Shown here in pieces: positions 43,559-52,302 of a stretch of 64,000 nt of DNA (position 1 is its first letter; the number at the start of each line of letters is the position of its first letter). Both the position numbers and the translations under genes were made by a program. The notes beneath the pieces are model-generated. The model ran no database searches. It was not told the DNA's origin and saw only the letters and a list, made by a program, of their open reading frames with translations. The stretch is from Verrucomicrobiota bacterium (lineage in GTDB: Bacteria > Pseudomonadota > Gammaproteobacteria > Coxiellales > Coxiellaceae). The stretch covers positions 34,349 to 98,348 of the forward strand of contig JABDDU010000002.1 in the NCBI GenBank assembly GCA_013287435.1, written 5' to 3'.

Positions 43559-44185
43559 TTACTCATGCATCTCACGTTCTACTTCGGTCAAGCTAGCCTG
43601 AAAACCATCTCGATCAAATACACGACTCTGATATTTCGCAATCGATTTTGCGGTAGGCGGTAGTGTGATTTTTAATAATGGTAAACGCCACAATAATGGC
43701 GCAATACGGCAATCCACTAAAGTGAATTCATCGCTTAAAAAATAGAGAGATTCTGCAAAAACAGGCGCTAACGTCACAAGCACATCACGCAATGATTTGC
43801 GAGCCGTTTCTTTTTCAACGTCAGTGGTTTCGGTGCACTCAATAATCTTTGCCAAACTGTACCAGTCTTTTTCGATACGTTGTAACATCAAACGACTTTT
43901 TGCGCGTGCGATAGGATAAACCGGCAACAATGGCGGATGCGGAAAACGTTCATCCAAATATTCCATAATGACGTCAACGTCATACAATACCAAATCACGA
44001 TCAACCAGCGTGGGAAAATTACCGTAAGGATTTAAAGAAAGAAGATCTTCATCAGGCTGATTCACATCGACACTCAGAACATCGACAGTAACACCTTTTT
44101 CAGCCAGTACAATCCGCGCTTGATGACTGTCGAGATCGGACGGTCCGGAATATAACGTCATCACTGAACGTTTAATCATTGTCAT
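43559..44185 (-). CDS. sspA: stringent starvation protein A
   Basis: SspA is a GST-fold RNA-polymerase-associated protein. The 208-residue product has MTLYSGPSDLDSHQARIVLA, LNPYGNFPTLVDRDLVLYD and IMEYLDERFPHPPLLPVYP, typical of SspA, where the PHP tripeptide region is a known functional surface. AAGGA lies seven bases before ATG 44185. Operon rplM-rpsI-sspA-sspB as in E. coli. Confidence 0.95.
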   Translation of the reverse strand: MTMIKRSVMTLYSGPSDLDSHQARIVLAEKGVTVDVLSVDVNQPDEDLLSLNPYGNFPTLVDRDLVLYDVDVIMEYLDERFPHPPLLPVYPIARAKSRLMLQRIEKDWYSLAKIIECTETTDVEKETARKSLRDVLVTLAPVFAESLYFLSDEFTLVDCRIAPLLWRLPLLKITLPPTAKSIAKYQSRVFDRDGFQASLTEVEREMHE

Positions 44186-44199
44186 GGTTCAATCCTTTT

Positions 44200-44270
44200 C
44201 AGCGTGGGTATCTGTTATCAGTGATCAGTGATCAGTGTCAGAGGCACGATTTAAAATCTTACTGATAACT
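44200..44270. repeat. GATCAGTGATCAGTGTCAG repeat block between rpsI and sspA
   Basis: TATCAGTGATCAGTGATCAG followed by GTCAGAGGCACGATTTAA and ACTGATAACT. The phrase GTCAGAGGCACGATTTAA also appears near 7590, 25570, 35115 and 45290 (direct or inverted), so this block is a larger dispersed repeat than the microsatellite alone. Confidence 0.7.
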
Positions 44271-44714
44271 CTATCGTTTCGAATACTGCTCGCTCTTTCT
44301 TGCTTTTCTATGGCCGACTTTCTTACGTTCAACCGCCCTTGAATCACGAGTCACGTATCCAGCAACACGTAATTGGCGATGCCAGCTTTGAGGTGATTCA
44401 TTGCCTTCTTCTACTAAAGAAGGATTCGTTAGACGTTCGTGAGCAATCAGTGCACGCGTTAAACCATGACGAATAGCGCCGGCTTGTCCACTTGCGCCAC
44501 CGCCACGAACAGTTGCAAATACATCAAATTGATCGTCTATCTTAAGGAGCAACAACGGTTGATGCACAACCATGCGCGCCGTTTCACGACCGAAAAATTT
44601 TTCTAAGGGCAATGCATTGACGACAATGTTGCCTTTTCCAGGGCGTAAAAACACACGTGCGCGTGACGTTTTACGACGACCAGTACCATATTGCTGTTTT
44701 AACGCCTTAGCCAT
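44271..44714 (-). CDS. rpsI: 30S ribosomal protein S9 with an internal insertion
   Basis: The 147-residue protein is S9: [40 protein letters not shown], and the basic tail [22 protein letters not shown], which reaches the P-site tRNA. Typical S9 has about 130 residues. The extra ~16 residues [16 protein letters not shown] follow ALIAHERL, where E. coli has YDESL. At DNA level the insertion holds CCTTCTT...AAAGAAGG, a short hairpin. The insertion is in a loop remote from the tail. It follows rplM by 19 bases. Confidence 0.95.
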   Translation of the reverse strand: MAKALKQQYGTGRRKTSRARVFLRPGKGNIVVNALPLEKFFGRETARMVVHQPLLLLKIDDQFDVFATVRGGGASGQAGAIRHGLTRALIAHERLTNPSLVEEGNESPQSWHRQLRVAGYVTRDSRAVERKKVGHRKARKSEQYSKR

Positions 44715-44733
44715 TCTCGTCCTCTTTTACTGC

Positions 44734-45165
44734 TTAAAAATTATCGATAGTTTCGGGATTCTGCCCTGCGTGCGGATGTTCGTTGCCAACATAAATCTTG
44801 AGTTTTCTAAACATATCGCGACCCAATGGTCCTTTTGGCAACATGCCTTGTACGGCAATTTCTAACACACGTTCGGGTTTACGCGCATGCATTTTTTCAA
44901 AGGATTCTTTTTTTAAGCCACCTGGATAATTAGAGTGGTGATAGTAAAACTTCTCTTTTGCTTTTTTGCCAGTCACTTTCAACTGATCGACATTCACGAC
45001 GATAAAGCAATCACCAGTATCTGCGTGAGGCGTATATTCGGGTTTATTTTTGCCGCGTAAACAAGCCGCTAATCGACTTGCCAAACGACCTAATGTTTTT
45101 CCGCTGGCATCGACGATATACCATTTTCGCTGGATCGTCGCAGCGTTAGCCATAAACGTTTTCAT
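44734..45165 (-). CDS. rplM: 50S ribosomal protein L13
   Basis: The 143-residue protein has [55 protein letters not shown], and [33 protein letters not shown], a complete L13. It heads the rplM-rpsI-sspA-sspB operon. The leader contains the 45230-45365 repeat block. Confidence 0.97.
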   Translation of the reverse strand: MKTFMANAATIQRKWYIVDASGKTLGRLASRLAACLRGKNKPEYTPHADTGDCFIVVNVDQLKVTGKKAKEKFYYHHSNYPGGLKKESFEKMHARKPERVLEIAVQGMLPKGPLGRDMFRKLKIYVGNEHPHAGQNPETIDNF

Positions 45166-45229
45166 AACACTTGATTCCTCGGACTTGAAGGTGATGAATC
45201 TTACAGGAGGCGTTTTGAAAAAACAAGCG

Positions 45230-45365
45230 GGGAACAGTGATCAGTGGTGAAGTTATCAGGTATCTGTTATCAGGTATCTGTAAAAACGTAAACCGTGCCT
45301 CTGACACTGATAACTGATAACAGATAACTGATAACTGATCACTGATCACTGATCACTGATAACTA
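45230..45365. repeat. long CAGTTATC/GATAACTG repeat block upstream of rplM
   Basis: TCAGTGGTGAAGTTATCAGG, GTATCTGTTATCAGGTATCT, then GTGCCTCTGACACTGATAAC and a run of CTGATAAC / TGATCACTGATCACTGAT units. It is the longest such block in the window and can fold on itself. The rest of 45366-45602 is very AT-rich and gene-free. Confidence 0.8.
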
Positions 45366-45522
45366 AAAACAACAAATCCCCCCTGTTTTCGCACTATTTT
45401 AAAAAACGACAATAAGTAAAAACATCAAAAAAACCTAAAAATCGCTGTTTTTTTCGTGTTTTTGAATAAAAAAACAAAGAAAAATGCATTTTTGGCTAAA
45501 AATAAGCTGTTTTTATTCGCAT

Positions 45523-45550
45523 TTGAAAAAAATTGTGCTATGGTGATAAT
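45523..45550 (+). promoter_or_regulatory. candidate promoter of the HU-like gene
   Basis: TTGAAA (45523-45528), a 16-bp spacer and GATAAT (45545-45550) precede the gene by about 50 bp. Upstream there are phased A and T runs (45440-45520), typical of curved DNA and of UP elements in strong promoters. Confidence 0.5.
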
Positions 45551-45602
45551 CTGAACGTTTTCGCTAACTCGTTCTATTGACAAACAAAAAGAGGTAATTC
45601 AG

Positions 45603-46043
45603 ATGGCTCGAGCTAAAACTAGAAGAACTGCACGGAAAGCAGCAGGTCGTACGACAACAAAAAAAATGTATGCAAAAGGAACGACTACTACTGCTCGCAA
45701 AGCAGCAGCGGTTCGTAAAAATGCAACATTAAAAGTAACAAAACCCCTGAAAAAAGCGCAATTATATTCACACATCTCCGATTGCAACGGAATTTCTCGC
45801 AAAGAAATTTCCGGTGTTTTTCAATCGTTAGGTGAAATCATGGAAAGCCATTTGAAAAAAGGTGGACCCGGTGAATTTACGGTACCAGGTTTAATGAAAT
45901 GCAAAGTCATTCGTAAACCCGCAACAAAAGCACGTAGAGGTATTAATCCTTTTACAGGTGAAGAAACTACATTCAAAGCAAAACCAGCTCGTAATGTGAT
46001 TAAAGTGCGTCCGTTAAAGGCATTGAAAGAAATGGTTAATTAA
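45603..46043 (+). CDS. HU-family DNA-binding protein with histone-like basic N-terminal tail
   Basis: The 146-residue product has two parts. Residues 1-50 are a Lys/Arg/Ala/Thr tail (RTARKAAGRTTTKKMYAKG, TARKAAAVRKNATLKV) like eukaryotic histone H1 tails. Residues ~51-146 resemble the HU/IHF fold: KAQLYSHISDCNGISRKEIS, GVFQSLGEIMESHLKKG, EFTVPGLMKCKV, and the DNA-wrapping arm RRGINPFTGEETTFKAKPAR, NVIKVRPLKALK. It should bind and compact DNA. It has its own promoter and a strong terminator, so it is likely highly expressed. Confidence 0.85.
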   Translation: MARAKTRRTARKAAGRTTTKKMYAKGTTTTARKAAAVRKNATLKVTKPLKKAQLYSHISDCNGISRKEISGVFQSLGEIMESHLKKGGPGEFTVPGLMKCKVIRKPATKARRGINPFTGEETTFKAKPARNVIKVRPLKALKEMVN

Positions 46044-46075
46044 TTTTAATCGATTCTTCGAGTTTTCAATTTTTC

Positions 46076-46104
46076 AAAAAGCCCCGCCATCGGGGCTTTT
46101 TTTT
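46076..46104 (+). terminator. Rho-independent terminator of the HU-like gene
   Basis: AAAAAGCCCCG, loop CCAT, CGGGGC (stem 46081-46096) and eight T (46097-46104). A textbook intrinsic terminator 40 bp after the stop codon. Confidence 0.93.
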
Positions 46105-46184
46105 AAGTTTGTCTTAAGGAAAGGCTGCTATACTTTGTCAAAATAGTCAAAATAAGCGGAAAAAGCACATCGAGGTAACATCAT

Positions 46185-47918
46185 ATGGGCAGAGATTATA
46201 TGGACGGAGATTATGCGCGATACGCAGGCGCCACGGCTGATGATTTTATGAAGATCAAATCTGGTAAATTTGATGCAAAGAAGTTTTTAAAAGAACAGTT
46301 ATTCTTAGCAAAAAATGCTCAAGGAAAACCGGAAATACGTGCAACGAGTGTGTCCGAAGAACTGTTCGAGCGCGTTTCTAAACACTACACCGCGCAGCAA
46401 GCAAAATTGGCAAAGGAAATAGCAGCGGTTTCAACTCTAGACACAGACGAAATCAAATCTCATAAAGCAGAGCTACGCCGCGTCGAACTTTGGGCAGAAA
46501 CAAAAACCGAACTTGATCAGACAGAAAATAAAAACAATCCTGAAGCGTTTGCGCGACTCTATGATCTCAAGTTAAAAAAAGCAGCAATACAAACTGGAAA
46601 TGATCCCAATGAGCAACAAAGGCTTTACCAATATGGTGAATCGGCGGAACAGAAAATCGCTAAACAACTTGCAACTACAGCTAAAATCGCTAGAGAAATG
46701 GACGAGCCTTTCATACGATTTGATGCAGCAATAGAAAGACTTAACACGGCTATTAAAACAATAGACGCTGATATCAAAAAAAACGAAGACATTACAAAGG
46801 ATTCGGCAGTAACTCCTGAAGTAAAAAACAAAGCAAACACAAATATTGAAAAATTTACAGCCGTTAAAAAGAAATTCGAAAACTCTCGGAAGGAGCTCAC
46901 TGAAAACAAAGAATGGTTTGGGGATTCATTGCGTGAGAATGACGAAACAAAACGTCTTACGACATTCACCGCATTGCTTGCGCATGAAAAAGCACTATCA
47001 GAACCTCATGTAGCAATGCAAAAAGTAAAACCAATATCACCGGAATTATTAGGAGCACTAAAAGACGTATGCGATGTTTATAAGACAACTCCTGGAGTTC
47101 AACCATCGCAAGCGTTACAAGAGTTTCAAAAAAATCTTGGTGCGCTGAATAACGCAACCGAGAAACTTCGATCCATTACAAATAGAATGGTCGATAAAAA
47201 TGATAAAGATTCGGCAAACGGCTACGAGGCAGCACTTGCAGATGTTGAAAAATGTCGTGCTAAAGTTTGTGTTCAGCTAAAAGCGCAAGGAGACATTATT
47301 GAAAAAGCCTTTCACGATGCGGGTGTGGCTAATGAAAAACTTAACAACAGTATCAATGCAAATGACAGAGCATTATTCGCTCTGACGCAAGAACTCAGGG
47401 CAAATAATAGAGTATTACGGCAGTTAGCGGTAGAGAATCATATTCCAGTGAAGGATGAAAATCGGTTTTTACCTAAATGCGGCGCTAGTGATTCAGTTTT
47501 CTCATATGACAAAAAGAATCCGAAAGAATGTGTTATTACAACACGCGAATACAATCAAATGACTAGAAAGTTTGAAGATACCCCTTATAAATTTAAAGAT
47601 AAAGATGGTAACTCAATAAACCCCACTCAAAAAGATATAGATAATACTATCAAACAAATGCAAGCGGATGGTGCAAACATCACAGCAAACGAACATTTTT
47701 TTTCATCTAAAGTGACGGTTGATTTTGGCGACGAAGCAACAAGAGGAAAGTTTTTTACGTTGTTGCAAAAAAATATGTTACAAAAGCGTGCTGCGGCTGA
47801 TCCTGCTGCTGTAGCGAATGTGACGGAAGGTATTCCTGAAGCTGACGGTATTCGAAAAGGTGCTGATGGTAAACCTATTGTTGATGACAAAATCCGCGCA
47901 GATAGGTTAATAGGTTAG
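46185..47918 (+). CDS. large coiled-coil orphan protein (possible effector)
   Basis: I do not recognise this 577-residue protein. It has no signal peptide or membrane segment. It is highly charged with long helical, heptad-like regions (residues ~55-260 and 300-420, e.g. AEQKIAKQLATTAKIAREMD, AIERLNTAIKTIDADIKKNE). The C-terminal ~150 residues look globular. Such soluble coiled-coil orphans are common among type IV secretion effectors of Legionella and Coxiella, but there is no direct evidence here. It has its own leader after the HU terminator and ends overlapping the convergent gene by four bases. Confidence 0.75.
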   Translation: MGRDYMDGDYARYAGATADDFMKIKSGKFDAKKFLKEQLFLAKNAQGKPEIRATSVSEELFERVSKHYTAQQAKLAKEIAAVSTLDTDEIKSHKAELRRVELWAETKTELDQTENKNNPEAFARLYDLKLKKAAIQTGNDPNEQQRLYQYGESAEQKIAKQLATTAKIAREMDEPFIRFDAAIERLNTAIKTIDADIKKNEDITKDSAVTPEVKNKANTNIEKFTAVKKKFENSRKELTENKEWFGDSLRENDETKRLTTFTALLAHEKALSEPHVAMQKVKPISPELLGALKDVCDVYKTTPGVQPSQALQEFQKNLGALNNATEKLRSITNRMVDKNDKDSANGYEAALADVEKCRAKVCVQLKAQGDIIEKAFHDAGVANEKLNNSINANDRALFALTQELRANNRVLRQLAVENHIPVKDENRFLPKCGASDSVFSYDKKNPKECVITTREYNQMTRKFEDTPYKFKDKDGNSINPTQKDIDNTIKQMQADGANITANEHFFSSKVTVDFGDEATRGKFFTLLQKNMLQKRAAADPAAVANVTEGIPEADGIRKGADGKPIVDDKIRADRLIG

Positions 47919-48520
47919 CCGCCTCCTAATTGCCGCTTTCTCGCCGTTCCCTTCAACACCCGTTGCATCTCTTCTTTCGTCTCAGAAACAATGCGACGGC
48001 GTGTCTTTTCAGCTTCCACATCCGGCGTATAACCATCTAATCGCACACCGATACGGCACGCTTCCACCCATGCCGCGCGTTGCATGTTTGGATGACCATC
48101 GATAATTTGAACACCTTCCCAACCGAATTCTTTGGCAAGACGAATAATTTCTGCAGCCGAATCGAAAGTTTGTTTGATGATCGTACCTTTTTTGGGGTTC
48201 ACAATCCCGCCGCCACCTTCATCATCGTCATCATCACCCGAACGAACACGAAAATATCCGCCGCCAAATAATAATTTTCCCGGCGATGTCGCCATCGAAT
48301 CGCCGTAATGGATAATCGTCCAACCCGATTGCGCTTCAATTAATTGCGGTTTTTCTAAGGGTTTTATCTTCCCACCGCTTTCGATCACCTGCAAAAACGG
48401 CCAATGATCTGCAAGCCACACAATATCACTCGCGCGCACTTCGGTGACATCAATCTCACCTAATCCCAAACGTTTTAACGTTTTCTGCCATTCTGCTTCA
48501 CTGTCTATTTTGTCGGCCAT
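47915..48520 (-). CDS. hypothetical protein, possible LPD7-like C-terminal segment
   Basis: The ~201-residue protein starts MADKIDSEAEWQKTLKRLGL. It contains ADHWPFLQVIESGG, GWTIIHYGDSM, a glycine/aspartate-rich insert (RSGDDDDDEGGGG), and a C-terminal FGWEGVQIIDGHPNMQRAAW, VEACRIGVRLDGYTP. The last pattern (W-x-A-x-R-G-x-x-V-x-GY) resembles the LPD7 domain associated with mobilisation proteins; this is tentative. ATG 48520 was chosen because the frame upstream merely encodes a hexamer repeat (RTLTLTL). Confidence 0.6.
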   Translation of the reverse strand: MADKIDSEAEWQKTLKRLGLGEIDVTEVRASDIVWLADHWPFLQVIESGGKIKPLEKPQLIEAQSGWTIIHYGDSMATSPGKLLFGGGYFRVRSGDDDDDEGGGGIVNPKKGTIIKQTFDSAAEIIRLAKEFGWEGVQIIDGHPNMQRAAWVEACRIGVRLDGYTPDVEAEKTRRRIVSETKEEMQRVLKGTARKRQLGGG

Positions 48521-48529
48521 GGTGATCTC

Positions 48530-48604
48530 GGTTTTTATAGTGATCAGTGTCAGTGTCAGTGTCCGTTCTTTTCTGACACCGACACTGTCCACTCTTTTCA
48601 GAAA
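48530..48604. repeat. GTGTCA/TGACAC hexamer variant block
   Basis: ATCAGTGTCAGTGTCAGTGT is followed by TGACACCGACACTG. The unit GTGTCA is a variant of the GTGTGA hexamer, again as two facing arms. Confidence 0.7.
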
Positions 48605-49828
48605 TTATATACCCATCAATCCCGCATATAAACCAAACATTGCCGTCATCAACAAAATAATCCCAACCAACCATCCATAAAAACCACGTAATCGATATTC
48701 ATTGGGCAATACTTTTTTAGCCAGTAGAAATAAAAATCCCAAGACAATAGGCAAAAGTAATGCATTCATCACAGTAACATCGACACTTAAATTCACGAGA
48801 TTAACGCCACTCATCACCACCATCGCACTCACAATTAAAATAATAATATACGTTGCATAAAACCAAGGCGCTTCTCTCGGATGATGCTCAAGCGAATGTT
48901 TATAACCAGTGATTTCACCCAAGGTCCACGCGGCAGTCAACGACACCACAATCGCTGCAATTAATGCAGCGCCCGTCATGCCAATTGCAAATAAAATTTT
49001 TCCCGCTATCTCACCTAAAAAGGGAGTTAACGCATTTGAAATTTGATGCACGGTATCAAGCGGCGCACCCGGATTTTTTTTTCCAATCGTTGCGGCAGTC
49101 GCAATTAACACAGACGCCATAATTAATTGGGTAATCACAGCACCAATCGCCGTATCCCATCGCGCTGCTTTTAAATGCCGTATTTTAAGCTTTTTATCGA
49201 CGACTGCCGATTGTTGATAAAACACCATCCACGGCATAATCACAGCACCAATAGTCGCCGCTACTAAGAATAAAAAATCACGATTATCGAGCGGCGCTGA
49301 ACGAATACCTTCTAACATTTCATGTAGCGATGGATGCGCCATCCATGCCACAATAAAAAAAACCATTTCAAATAAGCCAAATAGTAAAGCGATTCGCTCT
49401 ACTGAACGATACGATCCCGTTAACACAACCGTGCTTAAAAATCCCACGGCCAGTATCATCATCACGAACGTTGGAACACCAAATAAATTACCCACACCGG
49501 CCAATCCGCTAAACTCACTGAGCATCGCGCCGATGCAACTTAAAATAAGAGTAGAAACAGAAATCCACGCGCAATATTTTCCGAATTTATTTTTAATCAA
49601 TTCACCGTGACCTTTGCCAGTCACAATGCCCAAACGCACGGCCAATTCCTGCACGATAAATAAAACCGGCATTAAAACAAATTGTAGTAGGAGTAATTTA
49701 TATCCCCACAGCGCACCACTTTGTGCGGCCGTGATAATACTGCCGGCATCGGTATCGGCGAACATGACAACCAAGCCAGGACCGAAGACCAAGAGCATGA
49801 GTGAAAAAAGGGATTGTTTTGAGCGCAT
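48605..49828 (-). CDS. Nramp-family divalent metal transporter, atypical metal-site motifs
   Basis: The 407-residue protein has about eleven membrane helices. The first-helix metal motif, DPGN in classical MntH, is here FADTDAGSIITAAQSG, and the helix-6 motif, usually MPHN with a conserved Met, is MPWMVFYQQSAVVDK. These variants resemble the Nramp-related (NRMT-like) branch, where Mg2+ rather than Mn2+ transport has been shown for a member. Import is proton-coupled in classical Nramps. It is convergent with nothing and lies upstream of repeats and divergent from aroE. Confidence 0.85.
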   Translation of the reverse strand: MRSKQSLFSLMLLVFGPGLVVMFADTDAGSIITAAQSGALWGYKLLLLQFVLMPVLFIVQELAVRLGIVTGKGHGELIKNKFGKYCAWISVSTLILSCIGAMLSEFSGLAGVGNLFGVPTFVMMILAVGFLSTVVLTGSYRSVERIALLFGLFEMVFFIVAWMAHPSLHEMLEGIRSAPLDNRDFLFLVAATIGAVIMPWMVFYQQSAVVDKKLKIRHLKAARWDTAIGAVITQLIMASVLIATAATIGKKNPGAPLDTVHQISNALTPFLGEIAGKILFAIGMTGAALIAAIVVSLTAAWTLGEITGYKHSLEHHPREAPWFYATYIIILIVSAMVVMSGVNLVNLSVDVTVMNALLLPIVLGFLFLLAKKVLPNEYRLRGFYGWLVGIILLMTAMFGLYAGLMGI

Positions 49829-49870
49829 GGGAGTTATCAGTGTGAGTTATCAGTGTGAGTGTGAGTATGC
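49829..49870. repeat. hexamer repeats between the Nramp gene and aroE
   Basis: GTTATCAGTGTGAGTTATCA followed by GTGTGAGTGTGAGTATG occupies half of the spacer between the two divergent genes. Confidence 0.7.
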
Positions 49871-49932
49871 GTAATCGACCTTACAAGGTCAATGCAGTAT
49901 GATTGCGAAATAGCAGGCCAGAGATTTTTAAC

Positions 49933-50739
49933 ATGTCAGCATACGCAATTTTCGGAAATCCCGTTTCGCACAGTATATCACCAAAGCTTCACGCCTTATT
50001 TGCAGAGCAATTCGGCATGTCTATCAATTATCAAAAACAGTTAGTTCCACTCGAGCAATTTAAAAATACACTTGATCTGTTTCGTACACAAGGCGGTCTT
50101 GGCGCTAACATCACAATACCCTTTAAAACACAGGCTTTTGACTATGCTGATCAGTTAACTGATCGCGCTAAATTAACCGGCGCTGTGAATACTTTTATTT
50201 TTAAAAATAATGTTTGTATGGGAGACAATACCGACGGGGTTGGATTCATTCGAGATTTAAAAAATAATCATCAATTTGAAATTGCGAATAAAAATATTTT
50301 AATAGTAGGTGCAGGTGGTGCAGCACGTGGCATTTTAGGTGAGATTATACGAGAAAAACCACGGGGTATTGGTATTTTTAATCGCACTGTTGAGAAAACG
50401 GAAGCGCTGATTGATTTTTTTCGTTCGGATTTGTTGTATGTGTGTGAGGGTGAGTGTGAGTGTGATTTAATCATCAATGCAACCAATGCAAATTTCCAAA
50501 AAGAATTTTTATGCAATCTCAATTACAATAAAGCCATTTATTACGATTTAAATTATGGCGATCGCCATCGAACATTTTTTGAATGGGCAAAAAAAAATGG
50601 CGCAACGCACATTCTTGACGGCCTCGGCATGCTCGTCGAACAAGGCGCTGAAAGTTTTTTTCAGTGGTTTGGAAAGCGGCCAGAAACGAAAAGTGTTATT
50701 CAAATGTTGCAGCGAATGATGATGAAGATCCGTCAGTAG
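49933..50739 (+). CDS. aroE: shikimate dehydrogenase with hexamer-encoded insertion
   Basis: AroE reduces 3-dehydroshikimate to shikimate with NADPH. Motifs: YAIFGNPVSHSISPKLHALF, GGLGANITIPFKTQAFDYAD, AKLTGAVNTF, GDNTDGVGFIRDL, ILIVGAGGAARGIL, NRTVEKTEAL and DGLGMLVEQGAESF. After LLYV the segment CEGECECD is encoded by GTGTGAGGGTGAGTGTGAGT-like hexamers (50439-50466) just before DLIINATN, so a microsatellite was taken up in frame. The final CAG-TAG (Gln-stop) belongs to a family 4 palindrome. Start chosen at 49933, giving MSAYAIFG. Confidence 0.95.
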   Translation: MSAYAIFGNPVSHSISPKLHALFAEQFGMSINYQKQLVPLEQFKNTLDLFRTQGGLGANITIPFKTQAFDYADQLTDRAKLTGAVNTFIFKNNVCMGDNTDGVGFIRDLKNNHQFEIANKNILIVGAGGAARGILGEIIREKPRGIGIFNRTVEKTEALIDFFRSDLLYVCEGECECDLIINATNANFQKEFLCNLNYNKAIYYDLNYGDRHRTFFEWAKKNGATHILDGLGMLVEQGAESFFQWFGKRPETKSVIQMLQRMMMKIRQ

Positions 50740-50761
50740 CTCGTCCCGGTAGGGCGAGCGT
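50735..50761. repeat. family 4 GC-rich palindrome at the aroE stop codon
   Basis: CAGTAGCTCGTCCCGGTAGG and GCGAGCG match the minus-strand reading of the murB insertion (CAGTAGCTCGCCCGGCAGG...). It forms a hairpin between convergent aroE and the ATPase gene and supplies the aroE stop codon. Confidence 0.75.
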
Positions 50762-52047
50762 CAATGAAGCTCCAACGTAATGACACCGTGAAGCTGCCAA
50801 GCATGAACATGACGTATGCCATTTCGCACTGGAAATGCCACATCATCTAAAGAAACCACCCATTTCGGCCAATGATCATTGATTTTTTCCAAATTACCAT
50901 ATTCTCGCGCAATCACTTCTTCGCTGTGCAATAAATAAGTCACCTGTATGTAAATTATTTCTTGCTCTTTTTCCGCTATAAAATCAATTTCCAATTGATA
51001 GATATTGCCAACATACACTTGATATCCCGCTTGTAATAGCGTCATATAAACAAAATTTTCTAACCGTCTTGTCACGTTATTTTCAAAACTATTTTGTAAA
51101 TAATTACTAAAACCCAAATCGTTTAAATAATATTTTCGTTCTCGCTCTAATATTTTTTTACCCCTTACATCATAACGACGCGCGGAATGAATTAAAAAAG
51201 TCAATTCAAGAAAATGAATATAATTATTTAATGTGGTGACGTTTATTTGCAATCCCGTTGTTTTTAATTTTTTTGAAATTGCATTGGTTGAAAATAATTT
51301 TCCAATATTATCAATTAAAAAATCTAATAAACTCATTAATAAAACAGGGTTTTTAATTTTGAATCGCTTAACAATATCATTCATTAAAATACTGTCTTTT
51401 AGCGCATGACAATAAGAAATTTTTTGGTGTTTTTCAGGTAATAAAAATAATTCCGGTAACCCTGAGCTTTCTAAATAGTTTATTAAGGATTCGCGTGATA
51501 AATTAATTTTATAATAATCACAGTATTCCTTAAATGAAAATGGAAATATTGAAATCTCCACATATCGACCGGTGATATAGGTGGATAATTCAGTGCTGAG
51601 CAAATGGGCATTCGATCCTGTCAATATAAATTCAATATCGTATCGTTCATTTGCCAAAAAACCATTGACTGCTTTTTCCCAGCTCTCTACTTCCTGAATC
51701 TCATCTAAAAAAATAATTATTTTTCCAGACGGTTTTAATTTTTTAAAATACATTTCCATTACTTCAATTAAAATGGAATAGGATTTTATCCACTGTAATT
51801 CATGTAATTCAAAATTAAGAAAAAAAATATTTTGTTTGGGTACACCTCTTTCTAATAACCCGTTAATCACTTGTTTGAGTATCGTTGATTTTCCGCAGCG
51901 TCGTTGCCCCACCAATACTTTAATCAGAGGGTTACCGAGATAACCCATAACCACATCAACATACGGTTTCCGCACGTAACTTAATTTTTTGGGTGGATTT
52001 TCCCAGTAATTGACGCTCTCAATCAGTTTAAAATGGTTATCTTTCAT
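50761..52047 (-). CDS. AAA_14/DUF4143 ATPase (copy 3)
   Basis: The 428-residue protein has Walker A KVLVGQRRCGKSTILKQV, Walker B IIIFLDEIQEVESWEKAV, sensor FILTGSNAHLLS, an ITGRYVEISIFPFSFKEY segment, and DUF4143 end YQLEIDFIAEKEQEIIYIQV, in which the catalytic ExK lysine is replaced by QV. It belongs to the same subgroup as copy 4, which is divergent from it. An inverted repeat (52071-52119) lies directly upstream. Confidence 0.9.
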   Translation of the reverse strand: MKDNHFKLIESVNYWENPPKKLSYVRKPYVDVVMGYLGNPLIKVLVGQRRCGKSTILKQVINGLLERGVPKQNIFFLNFELHELQWIKSYSILIEVMEMYFKKLKPSGKIIIFLDEIQEVESWEKAVNGFLANERYDIEFILTGSNAHLLSTELSTYITGRYVEISIFPFSFKEYCDYYKINLSRESLINYLESSGLPELFLLPEKHQKISYCHALKDSILMNDIVKRFKIKNPVLLMSLLDFLIDNIGKLFSTNAISKKLKTTGLQINVTTLNNYIHFLELTFLIHSARRYDVRGKKILERERKYYLNDLGFSNYLQNSFENNVTRRLENFVYMTLLQAGYQVYVGNIYQLEIDFIAEKEQEIIYIQVTYLLHSEEVIAREYGNLEKINDHWPKWVVSLDDVAFPVRNGIRHVHAWQLHGVITLELH

Positions 52048-52070
52048 GTCACCTCGACTTTGTGAAAATA

Positions 52071-52119
52071 TAGTATACTGTATTTTTATATAAAAAACTA
52101 ATGGGGATACAGTAAACTA
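52071..52119 (-). promoter_or_regulatory. 13-bp inverted repeat upstream of ATPase copy 3
   Basis: TAGTATACTGTAT (52071-52083) and ATACAGTAAACTA (52107-52119) are inverted repeats with one mismatch, separated by 23 bp. They begin 24 bases before the start codon at 52047. Likely operator. Confidence 0.55.
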
Positions 52120-52215
52120 TGTTTACGTATGATAAAATACAAAAATAACATAATGTTCTAACACCTCTTTTTAAAAATATTAATATAAATCAAAAAGATA
52201 TGATCCTGTTATTTA

Positions 52216-52302
52216 TATCCTTATGGATAAGGACATAATTAACAAAGATATCCTTACCCATAATGATACAAATAGATTATAATATCCTTATCAATAAGGA
52301 TA
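52216..52302 (+). promoter_or_regulatory. three phased TATCCTTAT palindromic motifs upstream of ATPase copy 4
   Basis: TATCCTTATGGATAAGGA (from 52216), TATCCTTAC (52249) and TATCCTTATCAATAAGGATA (52283-52302) start 33 and 34 bp apart, about three helical turns. The last one is a perfect palindrome around CA and contains the AAGGA ribosome-binding site of the gene starting at 52309, so it could act as a DNA operator or as a translation-blocking hairpin. Confidence 0.75.

Noticed and set aside
50735..50761. Hairpin after aroE as an intrinsic terminator
   Set aside because: No T run follows on either strand, and the sequence matches the murB insertion, so a repeat is the better explanation.
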